64,000 nt of DNA from Microbacterium paraoxydans (GTDB lineage: Bacteria; Actinomycetota; Actinomycetes; Actinomycetales; Microbacteriaceae), in the NCBI RefSeq assembly GCF_900105335.1, contig NZ_LT629770.1, positions 1,116,001 to 1,180,000 of the forward strand, given 5' to 3'. This document shows, piece by piece, positions 1 through 9,160 of the stretch. Made by a program: the position numbers and the translations under genes. Every line of letters begins with the position of its first letter. The first letter of the stretch is position 1. The notes below the pieces were generated by a model. The model worked only from the letters and a program-made list of their open reading frames with translations. It ran no database searches and was not told where the DNA came from.

Positions 1-297
1 GCGTTCCGCGAGGGCGACATCTCGCTGCTCGTGGTCTCGAAGGTCGCGAACTTCTCCATCGACCTCCCCGAGGCATCGGTGGCCATCCAGGTGTCCGGCT
101 CGTTCGGCTCGCGGCAGGAGGAGGCCCAGCGACTCGGGCGGCTGCTCCGCCCCAAGCAGTCCGGCCACACCGCGAGCTTCTACACGCTCGTGGCCCGCGA
201 CACGATCGACCAGGACTACGCGCAGAACCGGCAGCGGTTCCTCGCGGAGCAGGGGTACAGCTACACGATCATGGACGCCGAGGCGATCGCCGCCTGA
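1..297 (+). CDS. DNA repair helicase XPB family (C-terminal end only)
   Basis: The frame is open from the first base, so the gene starts outside the window and only its last 98 residues are seen. They form the end of a superfamily 2 helicase domain. A SGSFGSRQEEAQRLGRLLRPK stretch corresponds to motif VI, with its arginine-finger residues, and a YTLVARDT-type segment follows. This pattern is typical of bacterial XPB/ERCC3-like ATP-dependent 3'-5' DNA helicases, which are common in actinobacteria and linked to DNA repair. It converges on the CPBP protease gene with a 15-base gap. I am fairly sure of the family but cannot judge the N-terminal domains. Confidence 0.85.
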   Translation, partial: AFREGDISLLVVSKVANFSIDLPEASVAIQVSGSFGSRQEEAQRLGRLLRPKQSGHTASFYTLVARDTIDQDYAQNRQRFLAEQGYSYTIMDAEAIAA

Positions 298-312
298 ACA
301 GGGTCGCGGCGC

Positions 313-1314
313 TCAGCCGTGCATCCTCGGCGGCAGGAGGTGCGTCCCGCGGGCGACGGCTGACGCGGTCCGGGTGATCCCTCTCCGGCGCGCCCAGCGG
401 TCTGCGACGACGGCGAAGACGAGCATCGCCGCGGCCGAGCCCAGGAGATCCACCGGCGTCCCCGAAGTGGCGTTCGCGTCGACCACGGCGACGGAGCCGA
501 GCAGGAAGATCATCAGGTTGTTCACGATGTGCAGCGCGATCGCCGCCTCCAGCCCGCCCGTCCGCCACGTGAGCCAGGCGGCGACGACGGCGAAGAGGCC
601 GACGCTCGCCGCACCCCAGATGTCGTAGCCGTGCCCCAGCACGAACAGCGGCACCGGCAGCAGGATCGCGAAGGCGGGGTGCCGGAGCCAGGTCCCGACG
701 AGCTGCATGAGATAGCCGCGGAAGACGTACTCCTCCGCGGCGGCCTGGAACGGGATCAGCACGAGCAGCAGCACCACCATGAGCAGGAGCCCCGGGTGCG
801 AGAAGTCCGGCGTCACCGCATCGCCGAGCGCCGCCGACCAGCCGAGCACCACGGCGAAGTAGACGACGAACACCGCGAACGCCAGCCCGAGGGTCCGACC
901 GAGCCAGTCCATCCGCAGCCGCCCGGCGACCGAGGACAGCAGGCCGACGCCTCGTCCCTGGACGACCCGCGAGGCCAGCAGCAGCGCCGGGATCATGAGG
1001 ATGAGCGGCAGCACGAGCGCCACCAGGAGCCATGGACGATCGAGCTGGAAGTAGGCGGTGGTGCGGAAGAGCATCTGCAGCTCCGCTCCCCATTCCGGGA
1101 CGAGGGCCGCCACGATCACGAGCGGCACGATCACCAGGACGAGGATCGCGAGGTAGAACGCGATGCCCAGGAGTCCGGTGAGCAGCGGCTTCCACCAGCG
1201 GGGGCGCGGACGGAGGAGCGCCAGACGGTGGTACTCGACCCCGCGAGCGGACACCTCCGACGAGGGGGCGGACGGGGAGACGGGGGCGACGGTGGCGTCC
1301 TCGATCGAACTCAT
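313..1314 (-). CDS. CPBP family intramembrane glutamic endopeptidase
   Basis: A polytopic membrane protein of 333 residues, with a polar N-terminus of about 45 residues and then roughly eight hydrophobic segments. The CPBP (Abi/CAAX-protease) signature is visible: an EEYVFRG motif (EExxxR) in the middle, a later LGHGYD histidine motif, and a terminal HIVNN motif, together the metal/glutamate catalytic set of this family. The start at 1314 (MSSIED) is chosen because a GGGGGAGG ribosome binding site lies just upstream. An in-frame ATG 20 codons earlier has none. Family members process prenylated or bacteriocin-like substrates, but the substrate here is unknown. It is divergent from the response regulator at 1433. 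Confidence 0.85.
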   Translation of the reverse strand: MSSIEDATVAPVSPSAPSSEVSARGVEYHRLALLRPRPRWWKPLLTGLLGIAFYLAILVLVIVPLVIVAALVPEWGAELQMLFRTTAYFQLDRPWLLVALVLPLILMIPALLLASRVVQGRGVGLLSSVAGRLRMDWLGRTLGLAFAVFVVYFAVVLGWSAALGDAVTPDFSHPGLLLMVVLLLVLIPFQAAAEEYVFRGYLMQLVGTWLRHPAFAILLPVPLFVLGHGYDIWGAASVGLFAVVAAWLTWRTGGLEAAIALHIVNNLMIFLLGSVAVVDANATSGTPVDLLGSAAAMLVFAVVADRWARRRGITRTASAVARGTHLLPPRMHG

Positions 1315-1420
1315 GCCTCGATCCTCCCCCGGACGGCTGTGCGGCACATCCACCGGCCGACGGATGGACCGCATCCACGCCGTTCCGCAGGATAATCAGC
1401 CCGCGCATGGCCGAAGTCAC

Positions 1421-1426
1421 CATAAT
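1421..1426 (+). promoter_or_regulatory. -10 box of a leaderless promoter (CATAAT)
   Basis: CATAAT is followed by six bases and then the ATG of the response regulator at 1433, so transcription should start at or next to the start codon. No ribosome binding site precedes that ATG, which fits a leaderless mRNA. Confidence 0.55.
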
Positions 1427-1432
1427 GGGGTC

Positions 1433-2125
1433 ATGACTGCTGCGCGCATCCTGGTCGTCGACGACGAGCCCAACATCCGCGACCTGCTTTCCACGGGTCT
1501 CAGCTTCGCCGGGTTCCAGGTGAAGACGGTGGCCAACGGCGCCGCCACGATCTCCGCCGTCCTCGAGGAGGAGCCGGACCTCATCATCCTCGACGTCATG
1601 CTCCCCGACATGAACGGGTTCAGCGTGACCAAGCGCCTCCGCGGCGCCGGATTCACCGCCCCCATCCTCTTCCTCACGGCCAAGGACGGCACGGAGGACA
1701 AGATCGAGGGCCTGAACGCCGGCGGCGACGACTACGTCACCAAGCCGTTCAGCCTGGACGAGATCGTCGCCAGGGCCCAGGCCATCCTCCGCCGCACGAT
1801 GCAGGCCGACGAGGAGTCGATCATCCGCGCCGGCGAGCTCTCCATGGACCAGGACACGCACGACGTGCACGTCGGCAAGGAGCCGATCGACCTGAGCCCG
1901 ACCGAGTTCAAGCTCCTCCGCTACCTCATGCTGAACCCGAACCGGGTGCTGTCGAAGGCGCAGATCCTCGACCACGTCTGGGAGTACGACTTCAACGGCG
2001 ACGCCGGCATCGTCGAGAGCTACATCTCGTACCTGCGTCGCAAGATCGATCCGCACACGGAGGAGTCGCTGATCCAGACGAAGCGCGGCTTCGGGTACAT
2101 GCTCAAGGTGGGCAAGACGGTCTGA
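1433..2125 (+). CDS. OmpR/PhoB-family response regulator
   Basis: A 230-residue two-component response regulator. The receiver domain (about 1-120) has the acidic pair D10-D11, the phospho-acceptor D54 in LIILDVMLPD, and a conserved lysine in VTKPF. A winged-helix DNA-binding domain follows (about 135-228), with the IDLSPTEFKLLRYLM and YISYLRRKID segments typical of OmpR/PhoB regulators. The ATG at 1433 lies directly before ARILVVDDEP, and the upstream CATAAT box suggests leaderless expression. The histidine kinase begins 61 bases downstream, so the two form a cognate pair. The stimulus is unknown. The architecture resembles mycobacterial TrcR/PrrA-type regulators, but I do not assign a name. 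Confidence 0.92.
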   Translation: MTAARILVVDDEPNIRDLLSTGLSFAGFQVKTVANGAATISAVLEEEPDLIILDVMLPDMNGFSVTKRLRGAGFTAPILFLTAKDGTEDKIEGLNAGGDDYVTKPFSLDEIVARAQAILRRTMQADEESIIRAGELSMDQDTHDVHVGKEPIDLSPTEFKLLRYLMLNPNRVLSKAQILDHVWEYDFNGDAGIVESYISYLRRKIDPHTEESLIQTKRGFGYMLKVGKTV

Positions 2126-2186
2126 GACCGTCGAGCCCGCACCCGCCGTCCCCGGACGGCATCGCCGCCGCACGAGGGAGGACCGC

Positions 2187-3878
2187 ATGGCGCACAAGCC
2201 GGATGCGGTCACCGCGTGGTGGCGGCGGATCAGCCTCCGCGCCAAGGTCACCGGCGTCACGGTCGCCGTGCTCGCCCTCGGTCTCCTCGTCGCGGGGATC
2301 GGCACGGTGCCGCTGCTGCGCAACGCCCTCGTGGAGAACATCAATGCACAGCTCCCTGCACTGGTGACCAGCGACCTCGTCGACCGCTATTTCGACACGA
2401 CGACGATCGACGGCGTCACCACCTATACGCCGAGAGACGAGAAGCCCCGTGACTTCTCCTTCGCGATCTACGATGCGGAGGGCGCCCTCCGCGCGACCGC
2501 ACCCAGTGCCTCCGGCCGGGCTCCGGTCTTCCCCGCGGAGTACTCCCTGTCCGACGCCCAGGCGAACGAGGACCAGGTGCTCGCCCTCGAGGACACGGAC
2601 GGCCGGGTCTACCACGCCGCCGCGGCCGTCGTGCAGCAGGAGGGTGACCCGCTGAGCATCCAGATGGTGGCGCTCCCCCTCGCCGAAGCCGACCGCATCA
2701 TCAGCCAGTACTTCGGGATCTACATCACCATCGCCCTCATCACGATCCTTGTCGCGGCGCTGCTCACCCGCGGCCTGGTGACGCTGACGTTCCGGCGGCT
2801 CGGGCAGGTCGAGCAGACCGCCATGTCGATCGCCGCCGGCGACTTCCGACAGCGGCTCACGGATCTGGAGCCGACCACCGAGGTCGGGCGCCTGAACGCG
2901 GCCATCAACACGATGCTCGACCGGGTGGATCGCTCCCTGGCTCAGCGCGATCGCACCGTGCAGCACATGCGACGCTTCATCGGCGACGCCAGCCACGAGC
3001 TGCGCACTCCGCTCGTCAGCGTCCGTGGGTACGCCGAGCTGTACCGCATGGGCGCGATCAAGGGCGAGGAGGACACCGCCCGGGCGATGGAGCGCATCGA
3101 GAAGGAGGCGATCCGCATGGGCGTCCTCGTGGAGGACCTGCTGGCGCTCGCTCGTCTGGATGAGGAGCGCGAGCCGCAGATCGTTCCTCTCGACCTCCGT
3201 CCCATCGCCCGCGACGCCGCCTTGGACGTGCGCGCCGCCGCCCCCGGCCGGGTGATCTCCGTAATCGACCGCACGGTCGAGAACGTGCCCACGGCCCCCA
3301 TCCGCACGCCTGTGGTGCCCATCACCCCGGAGCCCGCCCCCAAGACGCGCCCCCGGGCCACCCTCTCGCGGCTGCGCCGTCGTCCGCGGACGCCGGCGCA
3401 GCCTCCGGCCATCGATTTCACCGAGGTGGCGGACATCCCGGTCCGGACGCCGCCGATCGTGCTCGGCGAGGAGAACAAGGTCCGACAGGTCGTCACGAAC
3501 CTCCTGGGCAACGCCCGCCGCTTCTCCCCCGAGGACAGCCCGATCGAGATCGTCGTGGACTCCGACCGCACGGCGGGCACCGCGAGCATCTCGATCGTCG
3601 ACCATGGCGAGGGCGTGCCACCGCAGATCCGCGAGCAGATCTTCGAGCGGTTCTGGCGCGCCGACACGTCGCGGGCGCGCGAGACCGGCGGGTCCGGTCT
3701 GGGGCTCGCCATCGTCGCTTCGATCCTCAAGGCGCTCAATGGTGACATCGCGGTGTCGGAGAGCCCGGGAGGCGGCGCCACCTTCACCGTCACGCTCCCG
3801 CTCGCCCCCGCGCGCTCGACCCCGGAGCATCTCCTCGAGGACACGCAGCCGCTGGAGCGGCTCGACGACCTCCCGTAG
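2187..3878 (+). CDS. Sensor histidine kinase (HAMP-HisKA-HATPase)
   Basis: A 563-residue membrane sensor kinase paired with the regulator at 1433. A first transmembrane helix (about 24-46) and a second (about 173-196) enclose an extracytoplasmic sensor of about 125 residues. HAMP follows (about 197-250), then HisKA with the phospho-accepting histidine in GDASHELRTPL (about residue 271), then HATPase_c with the N box NKVRQVVTNLLGNA (about 430), G1 DHGEGVP and G2 GGSGLGLAIV. Unusually, a proline- and arginine-rich stretch of about 60 residues (about 355-415) is inserted just before the N box. A GGGAGGA ribosome binding site precedes the ATG. The kinase should autophosphorylate at the membrane and pass phosphate to D54 of its partner. 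Confidence 0.92.
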   Translation: MAHKPDAVTAWWRRISLRAKVTGVTVAVLALGLLVAGIGTVPLLRNALVENINAQLPALVTSDLVDRYFDTTTIDGVTTYTPRDEKPRDFSFAIYDAEGALRATAPSASGRAPVFPAEYSLSDAQANEDQVLALEDTDGRVYHAAAAVVQQEGDPLSIQMVALPLAEADRIISQYFGIYITIALITILVAALLTRGLVTLTFRRLGQVEQTAMSIAAGDFRQRLTDLEPTTEVGRLNAAINTMLDRVDRSLAQRDRTVQHMRRFIGDASHELRTPLVSVRGYAELYRMGAIKGEEDTARAMERIEKEAIRMGVLVEDLLALARLDEEREPQIVPLDLRPIARDAALDVRAAAPGRVISVIDRTVENVPTAPIRTPVVPITPEPAPKTRPRATLSRLRRRPRTPAQPPAIDFTEVADIPVRTPPIVLGEENKVRQVVTNLLGNARRFSPEDSPIEIVVDSDRTAGTASISIVDHGEGVPPQIREQIFERFWRADTSRARETGGSGLGLAIVASILKALNGDIAVSESPGGGATFTVTLPLAPARSTPEHLLEDTQPLERLDDLP

Positions 3879-4003
3879 GCACTCGCTCCTGCACCATCCA
3901 CGGGCGAGGCGGGCTTCTCCCGGCTTCCGGAGCGGATGCGGGCTCGCCTCTTCGACGACGCTGCAGCCCCCGTAGCGTCGGAGCTTCTTCGAAGGGAGTT
4001 CCC

Positions 4004-4291
4004 ATGACCGTCTTCACCGTCGACACCGACGCGGTCCACGCGGCGGAAGCCGCGACCCGCGCCACCATCGAGCGCCTGCGCACCGAATCCGCCACCCTCA
4101 TGTCTCAGCTCAGGCAGCTGCAGACCGCATGGGTCGGCACCGCCGCGACGGCGTTCCAAGGCTGCGCCGAAGAGTGGCAGGGCGCTCAGCAGCACGTCGA
4201 GCTCGTCCTGGACGGGATCGGGACGTCGCTCGGCGCCGTGGCCACCCAGTACGCCGAAGCGGATCAGTACTCGGCGAGCCTCTTCCGCTGA
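4004..4291 (+). CDS. WXG100 family (ESAT-6-like) protein
   Basis: A 95-residue, mostly helical protein with the family's central W-x-G turn (TAWVGTAAT, about residues 44-52) between two amphipathic helices. Length and pattern fit WXG100 proteins, which form helical hairpin dimers and are exported by ESX/type VII secretion. The start follows a GAAGGGAG ribosome binding site. No EccC ATPase, second WXG100 gene or other ESX component is nearby, so its secretion partner must be elsewhere or it may act alone. It is separated from the kinase gene by 125 bases and ends at a strong terminator. Confidence 0.88.
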   Translation: MTVFTVDTDAVHAAEAATRATIERLRTESATLMSQLRQLQTAWVGTAATAFQGCAEEWQGAQQHVELVLDGIGTSLGAVATQYAEADQYSASLFR

Positions 4292-4298
4292 GGGACGC

Positions 4299-4330
4299 AG
4301 AAAGCCCCCGGCCGGAGCCGGGGGCTTTCT
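4299..4330. terminator. Bidirectional Rho-independent terminator
   Basis: A perfect 14-bp stem (AGAAAGCCCCCGGC and its complement) closes a four-base loop (CGGA). It has A-rich and T-rich edges, so it can end transcription of the WXG100 gene and of the convergent groEL. Confidence 0.85.
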
Positions 4331-4363
4331 GTGTGAGACGGGGTCTCTGAACCTCTCAGAGGA

Positions 4364-6019
<1,656 letters not shown>

Positions 6020-6046
6020 TTAGCACTCAGAGTGAGAGAGTGCTAA
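6020..6046 (-). promoter_or_regulatory. CIRCE operator (HrcA binding site)
   Basis: The exact consensus TTAGCACTC, nine bases, GAGTGCTAA is present 37 bases upstream of the groEL start codon. CIRCE is the binding site of the HrcA heat-shock repressor. Confidence 0.95.
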
Positions 6047-6048
6047 CG

Positions 6049-6079
6049 CCATTCTGGCACTCGACACCATCGAGTGCAA
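6049..6079 (-). promoter_or_regulatory. groEL promoter with a second, CIRCE-like palindrome
   Basis: Read on the minus strand, a TTGCAC -35-like hexamer (6079-6074), a 17-base spacer and a CAGAAT -10-like hexamer (6054-6049) form a plausible groEL promoter. Inside it lies the perfect inverted repeat GCACTCGA-CACCA-TCGAGTGC (6057-6077). Its GCACTC and GAGTGC arms are nine bases apart, exactly as in CIRCE, but the outer TTA/TAA positions are degenerate. It may be a second HrcA site covering the promoter core. Confidence 0.6.
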
Positions 6080-6107
6080 GCCGCGTCGTCCGGGAGTCGG
6101 GCGACGG

Positions 6108-6674
6108 TCAGGGCGCGGGAGTCTCGGGCACCGATGCCGCCCGGTCGACGCCGATCACGATGGTGAGCTGCTTCTGCCCGTCCTCCGTCTGGCCGGCGTA
6201 GTAGTCGCTCTGCTGTACCTCGGCGCCGCCGATGACGCCGGCGAGGCCCTTCGCCGCCTCCTCGTCCTCGGCGCTGACGTAGTAGACGGTCGTGGTCTCG
6301 AAGTCGTCGCTGGCGCTGTCGCTGGCGAGCACGGTCGCCGCCGCCCACCCGGCGTTGATGAGGGTGTCGCGCATCTGTTCGTCCAGCCCGCTGTCGGGGG
6401 TCGCGTTGAGGATGAGCACCGAGTAGGTCGGGTCGATCACCCCGGTCTGCTCAGGCGTGGGAGCCGCGGACGACGTCGGCTCCGGAAAGAGGTCGATCCG
6501 TCCCATGACGACCAGAGCGCCGAAGATACCGGCGATGATGAGCACGAGAGCGGCGACGAACGACCACAGGAGCACGACCCAGCCGTTCATCCCCGGAGCT
6601 TCGGCGCGGTGTGCTCCCACACGTCCGGTGGAACGGGGAACCTCGTCGAAACGGTCACGGGGGGGCTTGGACAC
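6108..6674 (-). CDS. LytR_C domain membrane protein
   Basis: A 188-residue protein with a charged cytoplasmic N-terminus (about 1-28), one transmembrane helix (about 29-55, WVVLLWSFVAALVLIIAGIFG), a Ser/Pro/Thr-rich linker and an external LytR C-terminal domain (about 80-172), recognisable from YSVLILNATPDSGLDEQMRDTLINAGW. The domain occurs alone in many actinobacterial proteins near cell-envelope genes, and its ligand is unknown. The GTG start at 6674 is chosen because a TAGCAT -10 box lies six bases upstream. The gene is read toward groEL but is separated from it by the CIRCE region. Confidence 0.85.
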   Translation of the reverse strand: MSKPPRDRFDEVPRSTGRVGAHRAEAPGMNGWVVLLWSFVAALVLIIAGIFGALVVMGRIDLFPEPTSSAAPTPEQTGVIDPTYSVLILNATPDSGLDEQMRDTLINAGWAAATVLASDSASDDFETTTVYYVSAEDEEAAKGLAGVIGGAEVQQSDYYAGQTEDGQKQLTIVIGVDRAASVPETPAP

Positions 6675-6680
6675 CCCTCG

Positions 6681-6686
6681 ATGCTA
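6681..6686 (-). promoter_or_regulatory. -10 box of a leaderless promoter (TAGCAT)
   Basis: TAGCAT on the minus strand, six bases before the GTG start of the LytR_C gene. Confidence 0.55.
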
Positions 6687-6740
6687 GCGGCACGTCGCTG
6701 GCAAACCGTTCCACGACGAGCCCGACCCCGCAGGATCAGG

Positions 6741-7001
6741 TCATCCGGTGAACCCGGGGATCCGGGACGTGCGCCGGGCGCTTCTGGCGTCCCGCAGTCG
6801 ACGCAGTCGGCGGACGAGGATCGGATCGAAGGCGAGGGCCGCCTCGGAGTCGATGAGACGGGCGAGCAGCTGATAGTAACGCGCCGCGCTCATGCCCAGT
6901 CGCGCACGGATCGCCTCCTCCTTCATACCGCCGTGGCGCGGCCAGGCGGCCTCCAGGGCGAGGATCGCGCGATCGCGTTCCGTGAGGTGGTCAGCGGACA
7001 T
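6741..7001 (-). CDS. DUF3263 family small protein
   Basis: An 86-residue protein matching DUF3263, a family seen almost only in actinobacteria. It starts LTERDRAILALEAAWPRHGGMKEEAIRARLGMSAARYYQLLARLI, which reads like a helix-turn-helix with RYYQLL in the recognition position, and it ends in a basic arginine-rich tail. A DNA-binding role is plausible but unproven. The neighbouring LytR_C gene commonly accompanies DUF3263 in actinobacteria. The TAATCT -10 box six bases before the ATG overlaps the stop codon of the DUF2332 gene, so it can be transcribed on its own. Confidence 0.85.
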   Translation of the reverse strand: MSADHLTERDRAILALEAAWPRHGGMKEEAIRARLGMSAARYYQLLARLIDSEAALAFDPILVRRLRRLRDARSARRTSRIPGFTG

Positions 7002-7007
7002 GCCCTC

Positions 7008-7013
7008 AGATTA
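7008..7013 (-). promoter_or_regulatory. -10 box of a leaderless promoter (TAATCT)
   Basis: TAATCT on the minus strand, six bases before the DUF3263 start codon. Its TAA is also the stop codon of the upstream DUF2332 gene. Confidence 0.5.
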
Positions 7014-8003
7014 GGTCGTGGTCGACGGATCGCCCGCGCGCCACTCCCACCGAGCGCCGAGCGGGTCGGCAGCGGCCCGCACCCGCCCGTCGAGCGCGAC
7101 GACGAAGCCGGGCCAGGCCTCCGCGACGATGGGTGGGTCCCAGACCCCGAGGAGAGCCGGCGGGTCGATCGTGACCCAGCGCGCGGGCAGCGCCGCGATC
7201 GTCTCGATCAGCGCCTCCCGCTGCTCCCGGGGGATGTGCACGAGAACCCCGGGGGTCGTGATCACCAGCGTGGCATCCGCCGGAGCGGCTCCTGCCAGCT
7301 CCTCCAGATGGGCGGCTGCGTCTCCGGCGACGAGAAGCGGCGGCTCGGCGGCCGCGATGTCGAGGGCGGCGGTGATGCGCTGCTCCCTCCCCACCTCTCC
7401 CGGCCACACGAGGGCCCGCAGCCAGCGCCGATCCTCTTCGTCGGCCGCGTCCAGCGGGGCGAGGTCGATCCCGGCGCGCCACACCACCTCTGGCATGCGC
7501 AGCGGGGGGAGGTCGCCGGTGACGGTGCTCTCCAGTACCACGGTGGAGGGACCGTCGAGGGGGTCGAGCGCGCGACGAACGGACCCGCCGTCGTCGATGA
7601 AACGGTACGAGTAGCGATCGGGATAGAGGCAGAGGCCGGCGGAGGCGCCGACCTCCAGCAGCGCGATCGGGCCCTCGATCTCGGAGAGCACCGGAAGCAG
7701 TGCCGCGGTGCGGAGGGGCTCGTTGGTCTGCAGAGCCCGCCTGGTGCATTCCTCGACGAGTCGAGTGGCATTGGTCAGGACGAAACGACGCCACTCCCGG
7801 TACGGACCGTGACCGGCGCCGAGCAGGCGGGACACGGCGAACACGAGCGGAGGCTGGCGACGGGTCGCGGGGATCCGCAGCAGCATCTCGCTGATCTCGT
7901 CGTCGGCGGCGACCCCGGCCGCCCACTCCGCGTACAGCGCGCTGCGCCCAGGAGCCTCCGTCGCCGCGAATCGGGCATAGCGCTCCTGCACGGCGTCGGT
8001 CAT
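7011..8003 (-). CDS. DUF2332 family protein
   Basis: A 330-residue soluble protein of the DUF2332 family. Its N-terminal part (YARFAATEAPGRSALYAEWA) and the central segment LLEVGASAGLCLYPDRYSY, followed by acidic residues, resemble the glycine-rich loop of class I S-adenosylmethionine methyltransferases. That fold is what the family is thought to have, but no activity is established. Start at 8003 (MTDAVQERYARF), preceded by a CAGAAT -10 box at six bases. It is divergent from msrB and lies eight bases upstream of the DUF3263 start. Confidence 0.85.
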   Translation of the reverse strand: MTDAVQERYARFAATEAPGRSALYAEWAAGVAADDEISEMLLRIPATRRQPPLVFAVSRLLGAGHGPYREWRRFVLTNATRLVEECTRRALQTNEPLRTAALLPVLSEIEGPIALLEVGASAGLCLYPDRYSYRFIDDGGSVRRALDPLDGPSTVVLESTVTGDLPPLRMPEVVWRAGIDLAPLDAADEEDRRWLRALVWPGEVGREQRITAALDIAAAEPPLLVAGDAAAHLEELAGAAPADATLVITTPGVLVHIPREQREALIETIAALPARWVTIDPPALLGVWDPPIVAEAWPGFVVALDGRVRAAADPLGARWEWRAGDPSTTT

Positions 8004-8009
8004 GCGTCC

Positions 8010-8015
8010 ATTCTG
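8010..8015 (-). promoter_or_regulatory. -10 box of a leaderless promoter (CAGAAT)
   Basis: CAGAAT on the minus strand, six bases before the DUF2332 start codon. The same hexamer serves as the predicted groEL -10 box. Confidence 0.5.
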
Positions 8016-8075
8016 ACGCGAAGCGCCATCGACGCCCCCGCACGAGGGAGAATGGAGGGGACTCAGGAGGACACG

Positions 8076-8480
8076 ATGCCCTACAGCGTGAACAAGACCG
8101 AAGACGAATGGCGCGACGAGCTCGGCGAAGAGCAGTACGCCGTGCTGCGCCAGGCGGCGACCGAGCGGGCGTGGACCGGTGAGCTGCTCGATGAGGAGCG
8201 CGCCGGCCTCTACACCTGCGGCGCCTGCGGAGCCGAACTGTTCAAGAGCGGCACGAAGTTCGATTCCGGCTGCGGCTGGCCGAGCTTCTACGAGTCGGTC
8301 CGGCCGGATGCGGTCGAGCTGCTCGAGGACGACAGTCTCGGCATGGTGCGCACGGAGGTCCGCTGCGCGACCTGCGGTTCGCACCTCGGCCACGTCTTCC
8401 CGGACGGCTTCGGCACCCCCACCGGTGACCGCTACTGCATGAACTCGATCGCGCTGAACTTCACGCCCGACGAGTCGTGA
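8076..8480 (+). CDS. msrB: Peptide-methionine (R)-S-oxide reductase MsrB
   Basis: A 134-residue MsrB that reduces methionine-R-sulfoxide in proteins using thioredoxin. Two zinc-binding CxxC pairs are visible (CGACG near residue 46, CATCG near 92). The core CGWPSFYESV and the catalytic cysteine in RYCMNSIAL near the C-terminus are also present. A strong AGGAGG ribosome binding site precedes the ATG. Its last four bases overlap the GTG start of the nitroreductase gene, so the two are translationally coupled and probably act in redox or oxidative-stress defence. Confidence 0.96.
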   Translation: MPYSVNKTEDEWRDELGEEQYAVLRQAATERAWTGELLDEERAGLYTCGACGAELFKSGTKFDSGCGWPSFYESVRPDAVELLEDDSLGMVRTEVRCATCGSHLGHVFPDGFGTPTGDRYCMNSIALNFTPDES

Positions 8481-9160
8481 GCGCCCTCGACGCCGTCCGC
8501 GCACGGCAGTCCTGGTCGAAGGTCGGCGACACCGCTCCGGGGCGCGAGGAGCTGGTGACGCTCGTCGGCGCCGCCGGCCGCGTCGCCGACCATTCCTCGC
8601 TGCGTCCCTGGCGTCTGATCGAGCTCCGCGGCGCGGACCGCGAGGCGCTCGGTGCCGCGATCGCCGAGGCTCAGGGGGACGCGGAGCCGTCGACCAAGCC
8701 GCTGCGGGCTCCGCTCCTCATCGCGGTGGTCGCGAGCTACCGTCCGAGCGAGAAGGTCCCGCGCTGGGAGCAGGAGGCGGTGGCCTCCGGGGTCGCGCAT
8801 GTGCTGAGCCTGCTGCTCGATGAGGCGGGGTGGGGCGTCATCTGGCGCACCGGACACTACACGCGCTCGGAGCCGGTCGCGCGCATGCACGGGCTGGGGC
8901 CGCACGAGGAGCTCCTCGGTTGGCTCTATGTCGGGGCGAAACCCGAGGGCAAGAGCCCGGGCCGCCGCAAGACCGTCGACGCCCGCGCGCTCCTGACCCG
9001 ACCGCCGAAACTCTCTCCGGAGGCGCGGGCGGCTGCTGAGGCGGCCGCACAGGAGGCCGAGAAGCAGAAGGCCGAGAAGGCCGAGAAGAAGGCGCGCAAG
9101 AAGGCGAAGAAGAGGGAAAAGAAGAAAGCCAAGAAGGCCGCCAAGAAGAGCGGCTCCTAG
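8477..9160 (+). CDS. Nitroreductase family protein with lysine-rich tail
   Basis: A 227-residue protein. Residues 1-165 resemble a compact FMN-dependent nitroreductase: RQSWSKVGDTAPGREELVTLVGAAGRVADHSSLRPWRL at the N-terminus and GWGVIWRTGHYTRS and LGPHEELLGWLYVG further on. The last 45 residues (about 180-227) are almost only Lys, Ala and Glu, ending in several KKAKK blocks. Such a basic tail could bind nucleic acid or polyphosphate, or simply be a flexible extension. The GTG start overlaps the msrB stop by four bases, and the stop overlaps the convergent transporter stop. Confidence 0.82.
   Translation: MSALDAVRARQSWSKVGDTAPGREELVTLVGAAGRVADHSSLRPWRLIELRGADREALGAAIAEAQGDAEPSTKPLRAPLLIAVVASYRPSEKVPRWEQEAVASGVAHVLSLLLDEAGWGVIWRTGHYTRSEPVARMHGLGPHEELLGWLYVGAKPEGKSPGRRKTVDARALLTRPPKLSPEARAAAEAAAQEAEKQKAEKAEKKARKKAKKREKKKAKKAAKKSGS

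Noticed and set aside
269..2344. A long minus-strand open frame across the CPBP and response regulator genes
   Set aside because: Its translation is low-complexity Arg/Pro/Gly/Ala, typical of antisense frames in GC-rich DNA, and it overlaps well-supported genes in other frames.
7011..8504. A longer start for the DUF2332 gene reaching across msrB
   Set aside because: The extension is antisense to msrB, and the start at 8003 has a CAGAAT box at six bases.
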